Shown here piece by piece: positions 55,321-63,903 of a stretch of DNA of 64,000 bases. Origin of the DNA: BJGN01 sp041159865 (GTDB lineage Bacteria; Bacteroidota; Bacteroidia; Chitinophagales; Saprospiraceae); NCBI GenBank assembly GCA_041159865.1, contig JBEAXK010000064.1, positions 22,492 through 86,491 of the forward strand, in the 5' to 3' direction. The stretch's first letter is position 1. Each line of letters begins with the position of its first letter. The notes under the pieces were generated by a model. It was not told where the DNA came from. It saw only the letters and a list, made by a program, of their open reading frames with translations, and did no database searches. Position numbers and translations under genes: made by a program.

Positions 55321-56150
55321 TCGGTGGAAAAAACAGAGGGGAGATCTGCCACGTCGGGAAGTCCCATCCAGTCTTCCATAATTTCTGCATCTAAAACAAT
55401 GTACAGGGGTCGGTGAAAATGATCGTTAACACGTTGAAAAACTTCTTTCCCATCGATATACCAGACTAGTTTTTCAGGGGTCCAAAGTAAACCATAAACA
55501 TGAAAATCACTGTAAAAATCAAAAGGCATAAGCTGGCGAAAAGAATAATCAGGCAGCTTTGTTTTCTTCTTATTTACAATCGATTCTACATAAGGGGTTT
55601 CATACCTGTGTACCGTAGCCCAAAAAGTTCGCTGTAACTGAGGGTCAGGTAGTTTACCAAAAAGTTCGAAGATGTCAATTTCTTCAGAGGCATCCCCTTC
55701 CCGATATTTTTTATCGGCATCGAGCGGGTCATATAACCAAAAGGCATTACAGACACCTGATCGCATGGAACGGCTCCGCGCTTCAAAATAACCGTATAAA
55801 ATTCTCTTTTTACTTTTTACTATCGCCGTTGAAAACTTGTCCAGTCCTCGTGCCTTGTTTTCCACGCTTACTTCCTCTGGACGAAGACTTTTGGCATAAA
55901 GTTCAAGATTTCCATTTTTTACCATCACATTTCTTCTGTCAAAGTAGGCAGGTTTTCTGCCCACCCAGGCTGGATTAAAATCCCACCATTTTTCATCATC
56001 CAAACTTGCGCTATCAAATTCATCACTATATTCAGGTATCCATTTCCACTCATTTCCCAAAGGGCATAAGGGGGCAATTTGTTTGGATTGAGCCGAAACA
56101 TGAACCACCAAACAAAAAAGAAACATGAAAAATAGAACATCTCGTCTCAT
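55293..56150 (-). CDS. GH16 family endo-hydrolase (agarase/porphyranase/carrageenase-like)
   Basis: 285 residues. The signal peptide ends at VSAQ, followed by one GH16 jelly-roll. The catalytic motif ExDxxE is E157-I-D159-I-F-E162. Flanking family features are YSDEFDSASLDDEKWW, GYFEARSRSMRSG, FWLYDP and the end DYVRVWQ. The FWLYDP...EEIDIFE context resembles marine agarase/porphyranase-type GH16 rather than laminarinase, but the subfamily is uncertain. Four bases separate it from the GH78-like gene upstream, so they form an operon. Confidence 0.92.
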   Translation of the reverse strand: MRRDVLFFMFLFCLVVHVSAQSKQIAPLCPLGNEWKWIPEYSDEFDSASLDDEKWWDFNPAWVGRKPAYFDRRNVMVKNGNLELYAKSLRPEEVSVENKARGLDKFSTAIVKSKKRILYGYFEARSRSMRSGVCNAFWLYDPLDADKKYREGDASEEIDIFELFGKLPDPQLQRTFWATVHRYETPYVESIVNKKKTKLPDYSFRQLMPFDFYSDFHVYGLLWTPEKLVWYIDGKEVFQRVNDHFHRPLYIVLDAEIMEDWMGLPDVADLPSVFSTDYVRVWQLK

Positions 56151-56154
56151 CCTA

Positions 56155-58014
56155 CTATTTTTTTAAAGTAATATCCAACGTTCCCTGAATATTTTCAAAT
56201 ACCCATTTATCATTTTTTATGGAGGGTGAAATTTTTGTCCCATTGATAAGAAGGCTCTTTATATCTTTCCGAAAAACAGGTAGTTCTAAATTTGCCTTCA
56301 TGCCTTTCGGAAGAATCAGTCTGACCTGATACATCATATCATTCTGGGTTATTTTCTCGACAATCTCTCCAAGACGGGTCGGCACACGAATCTCAGCCTG
56401 GGTTAATGTGCCAATTTCAGGTTTAATTAACGCGCTGGCAAAACCAGGGCTTCCGGGTTGAATGCCCATCAATCTAAAGGCAATAATATTAGATGGAGCG
56501 GCTCCCCAGGCATGATTCCAGTCCAGATTGGGCTTGAATTTTAAGTCCCACGCCTCCATGGTCATACCTGCGCCAACCTCAATCATGTGATACCAGCCTC
56601 TTTCATCTTTTTTTGTAAGCATTTGCAGAGCGTAATCCCCCATACCTTCATTGTACAACGCATCCATAAAAAATTGCGATGCGTAAACACTGCAAGCCAT
56701 ATCCTTTGACTTAATAAATGCTTTCACGCGCTCTTTATTTTCCTCTTTTACCAATCCAAAACAAAGCGCGAAGAAATTGGCGTGAAAGGAGCTGTGAGAA
56801 GTAGAATCCCCGTCCTTCATCAGGCCTGTTGAAGGGTCAACAAACTGATTATTATAATGTTGGAATAAGTTTTTAACTTTTTGATCATAATATTTCACAT
56901 CCTCCTGGCGACCTGTAATTTCAGCAAAAGACTTCATCAGGACGAGCGATTTATAGTAATAGGCATTTACCACACTGTTATAGTCGCAAAAAACAAAATT
57001 ATCCGATTCACCGATATATTCAGGTCCTGCCACCTTATTTCCCCTTTGCGGCCAGTCCGTAATGTCCCGAAGACTTTCTTTTCTATCAAAAGTTACATAA
57101 TGAATAGAATCTAAAAAGGAGGGTCGCTGGGGTTTTGCCGTCGTACTTATAAGCCCGTTAGGTTGCTCAAAAGCTTCCAGTGTTTTAAGTTTAAGCAAGT
57201 CATAATACTTTTTGATGAGTTCTTTATTTCCAGAAAACTGATAGTCATACCAGGCAATCTGGTGCATTTGTAAATGCCATTCCGTAGGCCAGGTAGGATG
57301 TTGCATCAAATACTCAAAGGTATTCCGGGCAATACTGTACTCCGTGTCTAACGCATAATGAGAAAGCTGATTAATCAATGCATCGGCCTCATAAGGAATC
57401 CGTTCTCTGTCACCATCTATATATAAACCCATAAAAGAGGTCGCTTTAATGGAGTGTTTGCATAAATCCCAGATAGCATTTAACACCTGATCATTGCTTT
57501 TAAAAGAAGAGGCATTATCATTAAATTTATAGTGAAAATATTCCCTGGAAAGGCTTATTTCACCCGAAGAAGGTCCCTTTTCTATCTCAGCATACCTGAA
57601 TGGCGCCACAATCCCCATAGAAATGGGTAGTCTGATGGCATTTCCTGAGGTATTTTTCTTATCGGGTACATCGGGCAGATATAGATAATTCTGGGAGTTT
57701 TTAGCAATGGCGTATCGATAAAACCGGATATTACCTCCAGGTTTTCTATCTATTTTACCGGATTCATCTAATTTTTCACCTATAAAAAGAACGGCTGAAT
57801 CACCAGGCGAAAGCTTTGAAATATCTACTTTCAATTTTCCAAAATAATCCTTTTCAAAATCATATAAGATATTTCCGTTGGGAAGATTTATTTTTTTTGC
57901 ATTAGCCTGCACCTTTTTTTCAATGAGAAGACTATCTATTTTAGCCTGAGAAAAGCCTGAAATAGAAAGGATAACACCAAATGAGATATAGAAAAATGTA
58001 TAAGTCTTCATCAT
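56155..58014 (-). CDS. GH78-like alpha-L-rhamnosidase family protein
   Basis: 619 residues, signal peptide ending near GFSQ. After an N-terminal beta-rich part, the (alpha/alpha)6 barrel carries LYIDGDRERIPYEADALI, the general-acid region typical of GH78, with WPTEWHLQMH, the second acidic segment EAWDLKFKPNLDWNHAWGAAP (in parts) and a C-terminal beta-sandwich (LPKGMKANLELPV). It is shorter than classical GH78 enzymes, lacking extra N-terminal carbohydrate modules. Likely releases rhamnose or a related deoxysugar from the same polysaccharide as the neighbouring hydrolases. Confidence 0.85.
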   Translation of the reverse strand: MMKTYTFFYISFGVILSISGFSQAKIDSLLIEKKVQANAKKINLPNGNILYDFEKDYFGKLKVDISKLSPGDSAVLFIGEKLDESGKIDRKPGGNIRFYRYAIAKNSQNYLYLPDVPDKKNTSGNAIRLPISMGIVAPFRYAEIEKGPSSGEISLSREYFHYKFNDNASSFKSNDQVLNAIWDLCKHSIKATSFMGLYIDGDRERIPYEADALINQLSHYALDTEYSIARNTFEYLMQHPTWPTEWHLQMHQIAWYDYQFSGNKELIKKYYDLLKLKTLEAFEQPNGLISTTAKPQRPSFLDSIHYVTFDRKESLRDITDWPQRGNKVAGPEYIGESDNFVFCDYNSVVNAYYYKSLVLMKSFAEITGRQEDVKYYDQKVKNLFQHYNNQFVDPSTGLMKDGDSTSHSSFHANFFALCFGLVKEENKERVKAFIKSKDMACSVYASQFFMDALYNEGMGDYALQMLTKKDERGWYHMIEVGAGMTMEAWDLKFKPNLDWNHAWGAAPSNIIAFRLMGIQPGSPGFASALIKPEIGTLTQAEIRVPTRLGEIVEKITQNDMMYQVRLILPKGMKANLELPVFRKDIKSLLINGTKISPSIKNDKWVFENIQGTLDITLKK

Positions 58015-58071
58015 ATTTTAATTTTCAAATGAGGTTCTTGTTCGTAAGATAGATAATAACCCTCATATCAA

Positions 58072-58094
58072 AAAAATAAGATTAGCTTATTTTT
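58072..58094. repeat. AT-rich inverted repeat in the divergent promoter region
   Basis: A 9-bp stem AAAAATAAG / CTTATTTTT with a 5-base loop lies in the 272-base gap between the divergent GH78-like and sulfatase genes. The rest of this gap is AT-rich with no ORF or consensus promoter that I can defend. Confidence 0.3.
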
Positions 58095-58286
58095 ACTTGC
58101 ATAACTATAATTATTAAGGCAAAATGAAATCCAATGTTTAGGAAACTTTTGGATTACTTGTTAAGGTTATTTGCTATTAAGAATAAAAAATAAACTATTT
58201 TTAAAAATGGAACAACAATGTCACATGGAATAATTCCAAAAGGTCTTTTAATTCGTGAATTATCCTTCTATCTTCACCTAAAATGT

Positions 58287-59609
58287 ATGAAAAATCTCCT
58301 CTTCCTATTGCTTTTTGTTTTTATTGGGCATGTTTTGCCTGGTCAAAAAACGAAAAAACCTAATATCATTTTTATTCTAGCTGATGATTTAGGTATCGGT
58401 AATATCAGCTGCTATGGGTCGGATCAGTTTAAAACCCCAAATATTGATAAACTGGCAAGCACTGGCATGCGCTTTACCCATGGCTATACCGCCCCCTTGT
58501 GTGGACCTTCCAGAGCGTTGATACTGACCGGACGCCAACCTTTTCGCACGGGAACAACAAATCAGGATAGGGTTGGAAAATTGGAACCTTCTAAAGAAAT
58601 ATGCTTGCCAAGTGTGTTGAAAACAGCAGGTTATACCTCCTTAATGGTGGGAAAATGGTCACAATTTCCCTTGCAACCTTCCGATTTTGGCTTCGATCAA
58701 TACATGCGATTTCAGGCCAGTGGTAAATATTGGAATACCCAGCCTTCAAATAAATCTTACACAAAAAATGGGGAAATAGTACCTCTCTTGGATGGAGAAT
58801 ATCTACCCGATCTGATGCATAATCAAGTGGTTGACTTTATTTCAAAAAATAAGAATAAACCGTTTTTTGCCTACTATTCTATGTCGCATATTCATGGTGA
58901 AATTTTACCTACGCCCGATAGTAAACCCGATAGTAAAGATCTTTATACCGATAATATTAATTATATGGATAAATTGGTCGGTAAATTGGTAAAAGCACTG
59001 GATAGTTTAAAAATGAGGCAGAATACTATCATCGTTTTTATGGGGGATAACGGTACAGCGGCCGAAGGTGCTTCGCGAGCTACCGTTCAAGGGAAAAAAC
59101 TGTCAGGTAAAAAAGGGGATATGCTCGAAGGTGGTAGCTTAGTTCCGTGGATAGTTAACTGGAAAGGGGGAGGTCAATCGGGGAAAGTGATTGATGATTT
59201 GGTTGATGCAACCGACTGGATGCCTACTTTTGCCGCTTTAACGGGTGCTAAATTACCGGAAAATGTGATATTAGATGGCAAAAGTTTTGCGCCTCAACTC
59301 AAAGGTGAAAAAGGAACGCCCCGGGAATGGATTTTTATGGAACTTGGCAATCAATGGTATGTCAGAGAGGAAAAATGGAAATTGAACAGGGCAAATGAAC
59401 TTTTTGATATGAGAAATTCGCCGTTTGAGGAAATATTGATCCCTGCTGATTCAAAAGACGAATCAGCTATGTCTGCCAGAAAAAGACTTTCTGATATATT
59501 AGCTAAAATTAATCCACAAGGTGGAATATTAGATGATGCCGATGGAAGTGGCAGACATAAAAGTAATGTGGACAAAAAAAATGCACAGAAAAAAAGTACA
59601 GGACTTTAA
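58287..59609 (+). CDS. Type I sulfatase (arylsulfatase-like)
   Basis: 440 residues from the ATG at 58287. The ATG at 58218 would add a polar leader before the clear signal peptide MKNLLFLLLFVFIGHVLPG. Sulfatase motifs: FILADDLGIGNISCYG (metal ligands), C72-G-P-S-R (formylglycine site, LCGPSRALILTGR), MVGKW and FMGDNGTAAEG. The C-terminus ends in a Lys-rich tail (SNVDKKNAQKKST). Removes sulfate from a polysaccharide or oligosaccharide in the periplasm. It is the first of three co-directional genes with short gaps. Confidence 0.93.
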   Translation: MKNLLFLLLFVFIGHVLPGQKTKKPNIIFILADDLGIGNISCYGSDQFKTPNIDKLASTGMRFTHGYTAPLCGPSRALILTGRQPFRTGTTNQDRVGKLEPSKEICLPSVLKTAGYTSLMVGKWSQFPLQPSDFGFDQYMRFQASGKYWNTQPSNKSYTKNGEIVPLLDGEYLPDLMHNQVVDFISKNKNKPFFAYYSMSHIHGEILPTPDSKPDSKDLYTDNINYMDKLVGKLVKALDSLKMRQNTIIVFMGDNGTAAEGASRATVQGKKLSGKKGDMLEGGSLVPWIVNWKGGGQSGKVIDDLVDATDWMPTFAALTGAKLPENVILDGKSFAPQLKGEKGTPREWIFMELGNQWYVREEKWKLNRANELFDMRNSPFEEILIPADSKDESAMSARKRLSDILAKINPQGGILDDADGSGRHKSNVDKKNAQKKSTGL

Positions 59610-59642
59610 TCTTTAAAATCATCCATCGCCAAAATCGACCTT

Positions 59643-61220
59643 ATGACAAAAATATTTTTCCAGCTCACTGTTGTCTGTATTTCCCTTTTTAATATCAACT
59701 TGTTTGCCCAGAAGACCAGACCAAACGTGCTTTTTATCGCTGTTGATGATCTAAAGCCCATGCTTCATTGTTATGGAGAAAGTCAGATGATTACCCCAAA
59801 CATTGACCGTCTGGCCAAAATGGGGACCGTTTTTATGAATAATTATTGCCAGCAAGCCGTATGTGCTCCTACGAGAGCAAGTCTCCTAACCGGACAAAGA
59901 CCAGATTATACCAGAATATGGGATTTGAAAACACAAATTCGGGATATGGTGCCAAATATTGTTACGCTTCCCCAGTATTTTAGGGAAAATGGCTATGTCA
60001 CCGCTACGATTGGAAAAATGTTTGATCAACGTTCTGTCGATAAAGGCATGGATATTCCCTCCTGGTCAGTGCCTACAGGTACTTATGGTAAAATGTCGCC
60101 GGAAGATTATGCTAAAGGGTACGAAAATCCAACAAATGGGTATCAATCAAAAGAAACAAAGGCCAAACTGGCTAAAATTGAGGCTGATGCAAAAGCAAGA
60201 GGGCTGGATGGGGCAGAATTAGTGGAATTTCTTTCAAAAAACAGGGGTCCTGCCGTAGAATCTGCCGATGTTCCCGATGATGCTTATACGGATGGCATCG
60301 TCGCTAAAAAAGCAGTGGCCATGATGTCTCAATTTGCAAAAGAAAAAAAGCCGTTTTTCTACGCCGTGGGCTTTGTAAAACCTCACCTACCTTTTATTTC
60401 CCCAAAGAAATACTGGGATCTTTATGACCGGGCTAAAATAAATATTTCACCTGTGCAGCATTTGAGCAACGGTGCTCCTTCATTTGCCGCTCAAAATTCC
60501 GGCGAATTAATCAACAGCTATTTTAAAAGTAATTTTGAACGATTTAACGAAGGTACCATACCCCAGAATGAGGATGTTCAAAAAGAACTGATTCATGGAT
60601 ATTATGCAGCTGTCAGTTATATGGACGCTCAGGTGGGCAAGTTATTAGATGAATTGGAAAGGTCTGGTCTGGACAAAAACACCATCATTGTTCTTTGGGG
60701 TGATCATGGATGGCATCTCGGTGACCATGGCCTTTGGTGCAAACACGATAATTACGAACAAGCTACACGTGCCCCATTAATTATTTCCTCTCCAGGCTTC
60801 AAAGGAGGTCAAAAGGCACAAGGTTTGTCGGAATTTGTTGATATTTTTCCAACGTTAACCGATTTAGCCGGACTTACACTACCTGACGGATTAGCGGGTA
60901 AAAGCTTGGTTCCCATGCTGAAAAACCCTAAAGCAGAGGTGAAAAGCTATGCTCAAAGCCAATATCCTCGTAATGGGGATAAGATAATGGGGTACACCAT
61001 ACGAACAAAGCAATATCGTTATGTCGCCTGGTATGAAGAGAATTTTAGGAAAAATAAGATTCTTGGTGATGTGAAACCTGTCGCTGTGGAGCTTTATGAT
61101 TATAAGAAAGATGCCCTGGAAAGGGATAATCTGGCAGAACGTCCGGAATACAAAGAGGTGTTGAAAAACCATGAAAGATGGATGAATGAATTTTTAACCA
61201 CCCAAAAACATTCCTGGTAA
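59643..61220 (+). CDS. Type I sulfatase (iduronate-2-sulfatase-like)
   Basis: 525 residues, signal peptide ending at NLFAQ. FIAVDDLKPMLHCYG gives metal ligands. The modification motif is C74-A-P-T-R, a Thr variant of the common CxPSR that still keeps the required Cys, Pro and Arg. Later motifs are WGDHGWHLGDHGLWCKHDNYEQATR (in part), diagnostic of the iduronate-sulfatase-like group (S1_7). It lies 33 bases after the first sulfatase gene. Sulfate-ester specificity is unknown. Confidence 0.93.
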   Translation: MTKIFFQLTVVCISLFNINLFAQKTRPNVLFIAVDDLKPMLHCYGESQMITPNIDRLAKMGTVFMNNYCQQAVCAPTRASLLTGQRPDYTRIWDLKTQIRDMVPNIVTLPQYFRENGYVTATIGKMFDQRSVDKGMDIPSWSVPTGTYGKMSPEDYAKGYENPTNGYQSKETKAKLAKIEADAKARGLDGAELVEFLSKNRGPAVESADVPDDAYTDGIVAKKAVAMMSQFAKEKKPFFYAVGFVKPHLPFISPKKYWDLYDRAKINISPVQHLSNGAPSFAAQNSGELINSYFKSNFERFNEGTIPQNEDVQKELIHGYYAAVSYMDAQVGKLLDELERSGLDKNTIIVLWGDHGWHLGDHGLWCKHDNYEQATRAPLIISSPGFKGGQKAQGLSEFVDIFPTLTDLAGLTLPDGLAGKSLVPMLKNPKAEVKSYAQSQYPRNGDKIMGYTIRTKQYRYVAWYEENFRKNKILGDVKPVAVELYDYKKDALERDNLAERPEYKEVLKNHERWMNEFLTTQKHSW

Positions 61221-61222
61221 GG

Positions 61223-61242
61223 TTTATTTCAATTGAAATAAA
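61223..61242. promoter_or_regulatory. Perfect 20-bp palindrome, candidate operator
   Basis: TTTATTTCAA joined directly to its reverse complement, between the second sulfatase stop (61220) and the lyase ATG (61273). No loop and no U-tract, so a protein-binding site is more likely than a terminator. Confidence 0.4.
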
Positions 61243-61272
61243 TGTATCTTCCATTCATTAAACCTTATTGAA

Positions 61273-62475
61273 ATGTTTACCAGATTTATAGTCGTTTTAT
61301 TCGTTTTTACCTTAAGTTTAAACACCTCCGGATTGGCCCAAAAGGCCCCTTCAACCTTACTTCTACATGGGGAAGTATTACTGAAAAATAAACAAGCTAT
61401 TATTAATCAGGAGGTAGAAAAATTAAAGGCTTTAAAAAATATAAAGGCAAAGGCAGATCAAATAGTAAAAGAAGGGAAACTTTATTCTGTCATGAATAAA
61501 AAAAGAGTACCACCCAGTGGTGATAAACACGATTATATGAGTCAGGCTCCTTATTGGTGGGCAGATACTACCAAATCTGATGGGCTTCCATACATCCGAA
61601 GAGATGGGGAGCGTAATCCGGAATATTATGATATCAGCGACTCAGAAGAAATGGATTATATCATCGATGATACAGAAATTTTAGCCCTCGCTTTCTATTT
61701 TACAAAAGATGAACGCTATGCCGCTCATGCTGCCCGATTACTTAAAACCTGGTTTTTAGATCCTGAAACCCTTCAAAATCCCAATTTGAATTTTGGTCAG
61801 GGTATCCCTGGTATAAATACGGGCAGAGGCATCGGTATCATAGAAACACGATCCTTTCCCAGGCTCATTGATGCCACAATCTTATTGCAAGAATCTAAAA
61901 ATTGGTCAAAAGAGGATCATCAATCCCTTAAAAAGTGGTTTGCAGCCTATTTGTCGTGGCTTACAGAAAGTCCATTGGGGAAAGATGAAGCTGATGAACA
62001 TAATAATCATGGAACCTATTACGATGTGCAAATTATGGCTTACGCGCTATTTACGGATCAACCTGAATTGGCTAAAAAGCAAATTGAAGTGGCAAAATCC
62101 CGCATTAAAAGTCAAATGAAACCAGACGGCAGCCAACCTTTCGAACTGGAACGGACGGTTTCCTGGGGATATACCAATATGAATCTTGCCGGCTTTTTTA
62201 AAATCGCCAGGCTGGCTGAAAATGTGAAGGTTAATCTATGGAATTATGAAACGACCGATGGTAAAGGTCTTCAGAAAAGTCTGCAATGGCTTATTCCGTA
62301 TTTGAAAAATGAAAAAGTATGGGAATTCAAACAGATAAAAGAAAAGGAATACAATGATACCTTCTGGCTACTGAAAATGGCTTCTGTCAAATATGCTAAT
62401 CCAACGTATGAGGTTTTAGCCAGAAAAATTTGCCAAAAAGATTGTATGACGGATGTGGAACGGCTGACCTTCTGA
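61273..62475 (+). CDS. Alginate-lyase-family secreted protein
   Basis: 400 residues, signal peptide ending at GLAQ. It matches the alginate lyase superfamily (PF05426, alpha/alpha toroid): QAPYWWADT, DDTEILALAFYFTKDERYA, the NNHG active-site segment (DEHNNHGTYYDVQ), ETRSFPRLIDA and FELERTVSWGYTNMNLAGF. In PL5-like enzymes the Asn/His/Tyr of this pattern act in beta-elimination. Whether this protein cleaves alginate or another uronic-acid chain is open. Last gene of the sulfatase operon. Confidence 0.87.
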   Translation: MFTRFIVVLFVFTLSLNTSGLAQKAPSTLLLHGEVLLKNKQAIINQEVEKLKALKNIKAKADQIVKEGKLYSVMNKKRVPPSGDKHDYMSQAPYWWADTTKSDGLPYIRRDGERNPEYYDISDSEEMDYIIDDTEILALAFYFTKDERYAAHAARLLKTWFLDPETLQNPNLNFGQGIPGINTGRGIGIIETRSFPRLIDATILLQESKNWSKEDHQSLKKWFAAYLSWLTESPLGKDEADEHNNHGTYYDVQIMAYALFTDQPELAKKQIEVAKSRIKSQMKPDGSQPFELERTVSWGYTNMNLAGFFKIARLAENVKVNLWNYETTDGKGLQKSLQWLIPYLKNEKVWEFKQIKEKEYNDTFWLLKMASVKYANPTYEVLARKICQKDCMTDVERLTF

Positions 62476-62545
62476 GCTTTGAATAGGGCAGTTCTGTAGT
62501 ATAAATATACCTGAATTTAGTTCCAGGCCTACCAAATTGTATTTA

Positions 62546-63583
62546 TCAGACAGTTAAAAACTCGAAGCCGTTGTTCGAAGCAATGGTAATAAGGGGTTGT
62601 ATGCTTTCCCGGAATTTTTCTTTGGAAAAATGCGTGGTTAAATCAGGAAAAATAGTCAGATAATCCTCCAGTAGCTTATTATTTGGACTCTTGGTGCTGA
62701 TGATTTCGAAAGCAGTTTTTTGTAAATCGTAAAATGGATTGAAATAAAGGTCCATCGGAGGCAGTTTGTCGCTTTTTGAGCTATTAAACGATTTGTTTGC
62801 AGGTATTAAATTCCAGATTAAATCGTGAGAAACAAAATGATAAGGGATGAAATGTTCCACAGCATAGTTTCCTACTGTCAAATGCTCGCCTGTATAAATA
62901 CATGATATGGAGCCGAGTTCATTCAGTACAACGTCCCAATATTTGGTCCGTTGCAAATTCAAACTGTTTCTAAACGCCGGTTTTATTAATTTATTGGGAA
63001 TATCAGGTACGTTTGGATTTTTAGATTGTAAAAAAAGGGCAAGATTCCAAACACAAAAATCTTTCAGCATCCTGGCATTGGCCATCAAATAATTTCTCCA
63101 TAGAGGATTGATTTCAATAGTGTCGTCATGCAAGGCATACAGGCAATTTTCGGAAAAGGATTTTGACAACCTGTATATGTCGTTTTTATCTTTTTTCTGA
63201 AACCAGGGACTAAGGAACCAATGGGGCACGTTTTTATTGAAATGCCAAAGCTGACTTTCAGTTGTCCTATTGGTTGTAGTCGATAATTTATGAAATACGG
63301 AGGTCTGCTTCTCATCTATTGGAATCTTCTCCACCGCGTTTACCAACTGGATCGTTTGTTGAATTAAATCTTGTTTTCCGAAGGAGACATGGAAATAATT
63401 AACGGTGAACCAGGCATTTGAAATCATTCTGGCAAATAGGTTCCTTTTTTGAATAACCAGATGATTCTCCTCAACTTCCTGAAGAATAGCCAATAGCCAA
63501 TAAAATTTATAGGTTGAAGTCGTGTTGTTAAAACACGCAGCCAATAGGTTTACAGGTAATTCATTTGAATTAGGAAGATGCAT
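62546..63583 (-). CDS. HNH endonuclease domain protein
   Basis: 345 residues, no signal peptide. The N-terminal half (NNTTSTYKFYWLLAILQEV, LFARMISNAWFTVNYFHVSFG, in parts) is family-specific. The C-terminal nuclease has ISCIYTGEHL (second Cys of the usual CxxC missing), VEHFIPYHFV, WNLIPANKSFNSSKSDKLP, i.e. the His, Asn and following Ser/Lys of an HNH_4-like fold. Proteins of this build resemble nucleases of restriction or defence loci. No methyltransferase, helicase or partner is visible in the window. Confidence 0.8.
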   Translation of the reverse strand: MHLPNSNELPVNLLAACFNNTTSTYKFYWLLAILQEVEENHLVIQKRNLFARMISNAWFTVNYFHVSFGKQDLIQQTIQLVNAVEKIPIDEKQTSVFHKLSTTTNRTTESQLWHFNKNVPHWFLSPWFQKKDKNDIYRLSKSFSENCLYALHDDTIEINPLWRNYLMANARMLKDFCVWNLALFLQSKNPNVPDIPNKLIKPAFRNSLNLQRTKYWDVVLNELGSISCIYTGEHLTVGNYAVEHFIPYHFVSHDLIWNLIPANKSFNSSKSDKLPPMDLYFNPFYDLQKTAFEIISTKSPNNKLLEDYLTIFPDLTTHFSKEKFRESIQPLITIASNNGFEFLTV

Positions 63584-63723
63584 TTTCAGCGTACAATCAA
63601 CGTTTCATAATTAAAGAAAAGGATTTGTAAATATAAATAATTATTTGTGAACCCCTAATTTTAAAATCATAACGACAAATAGGGTCGATTTTATTATATT
63701 TTTCGAAAAGGGGATTTAGAGAC

Positions 63724-63767
63724 TCGAGGCATCATTTTTCTACATGTAAAAAACAGATGATACTCGA
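63724..63767. repeat. Long imperfect inverted repeat upstream of the HNH gene
   Basis: TCGAG-GC-ATCAT ... ATGAT-A-CTCGA arms enclose an inner near-palindrome TTTTCTACATGTAAAAA, giving a 44-base hairpin with small bulges. It lies in the 63584-63903 gap (320 bases), in which I otherwise see only a lone -7-like TATTTTTG at 63803-63810. No U-tract follows on either strand. Confidence 0.45.
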
Positions 63768-63903
63768 TGTTGTGCAGATGCGAAGTTTCATAAACCATTT
63801 TTTATTTTTGCAGATAGATACTTTTCCTTATTTTTATATTAACAAGAAAATGAAATGAAGGTAGCTATCTAATTGTTGTTAATCCTTGTTGCTCTTATAA
63901 GTT

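Noticed and set aside
62476..62496. Remnant of the lost toxin C-terminus (ALNRAVL)
   Set aside because: Only seven residues before a stop; similarity to the toxin motif may be chance, so it is mentioned but not annotated.
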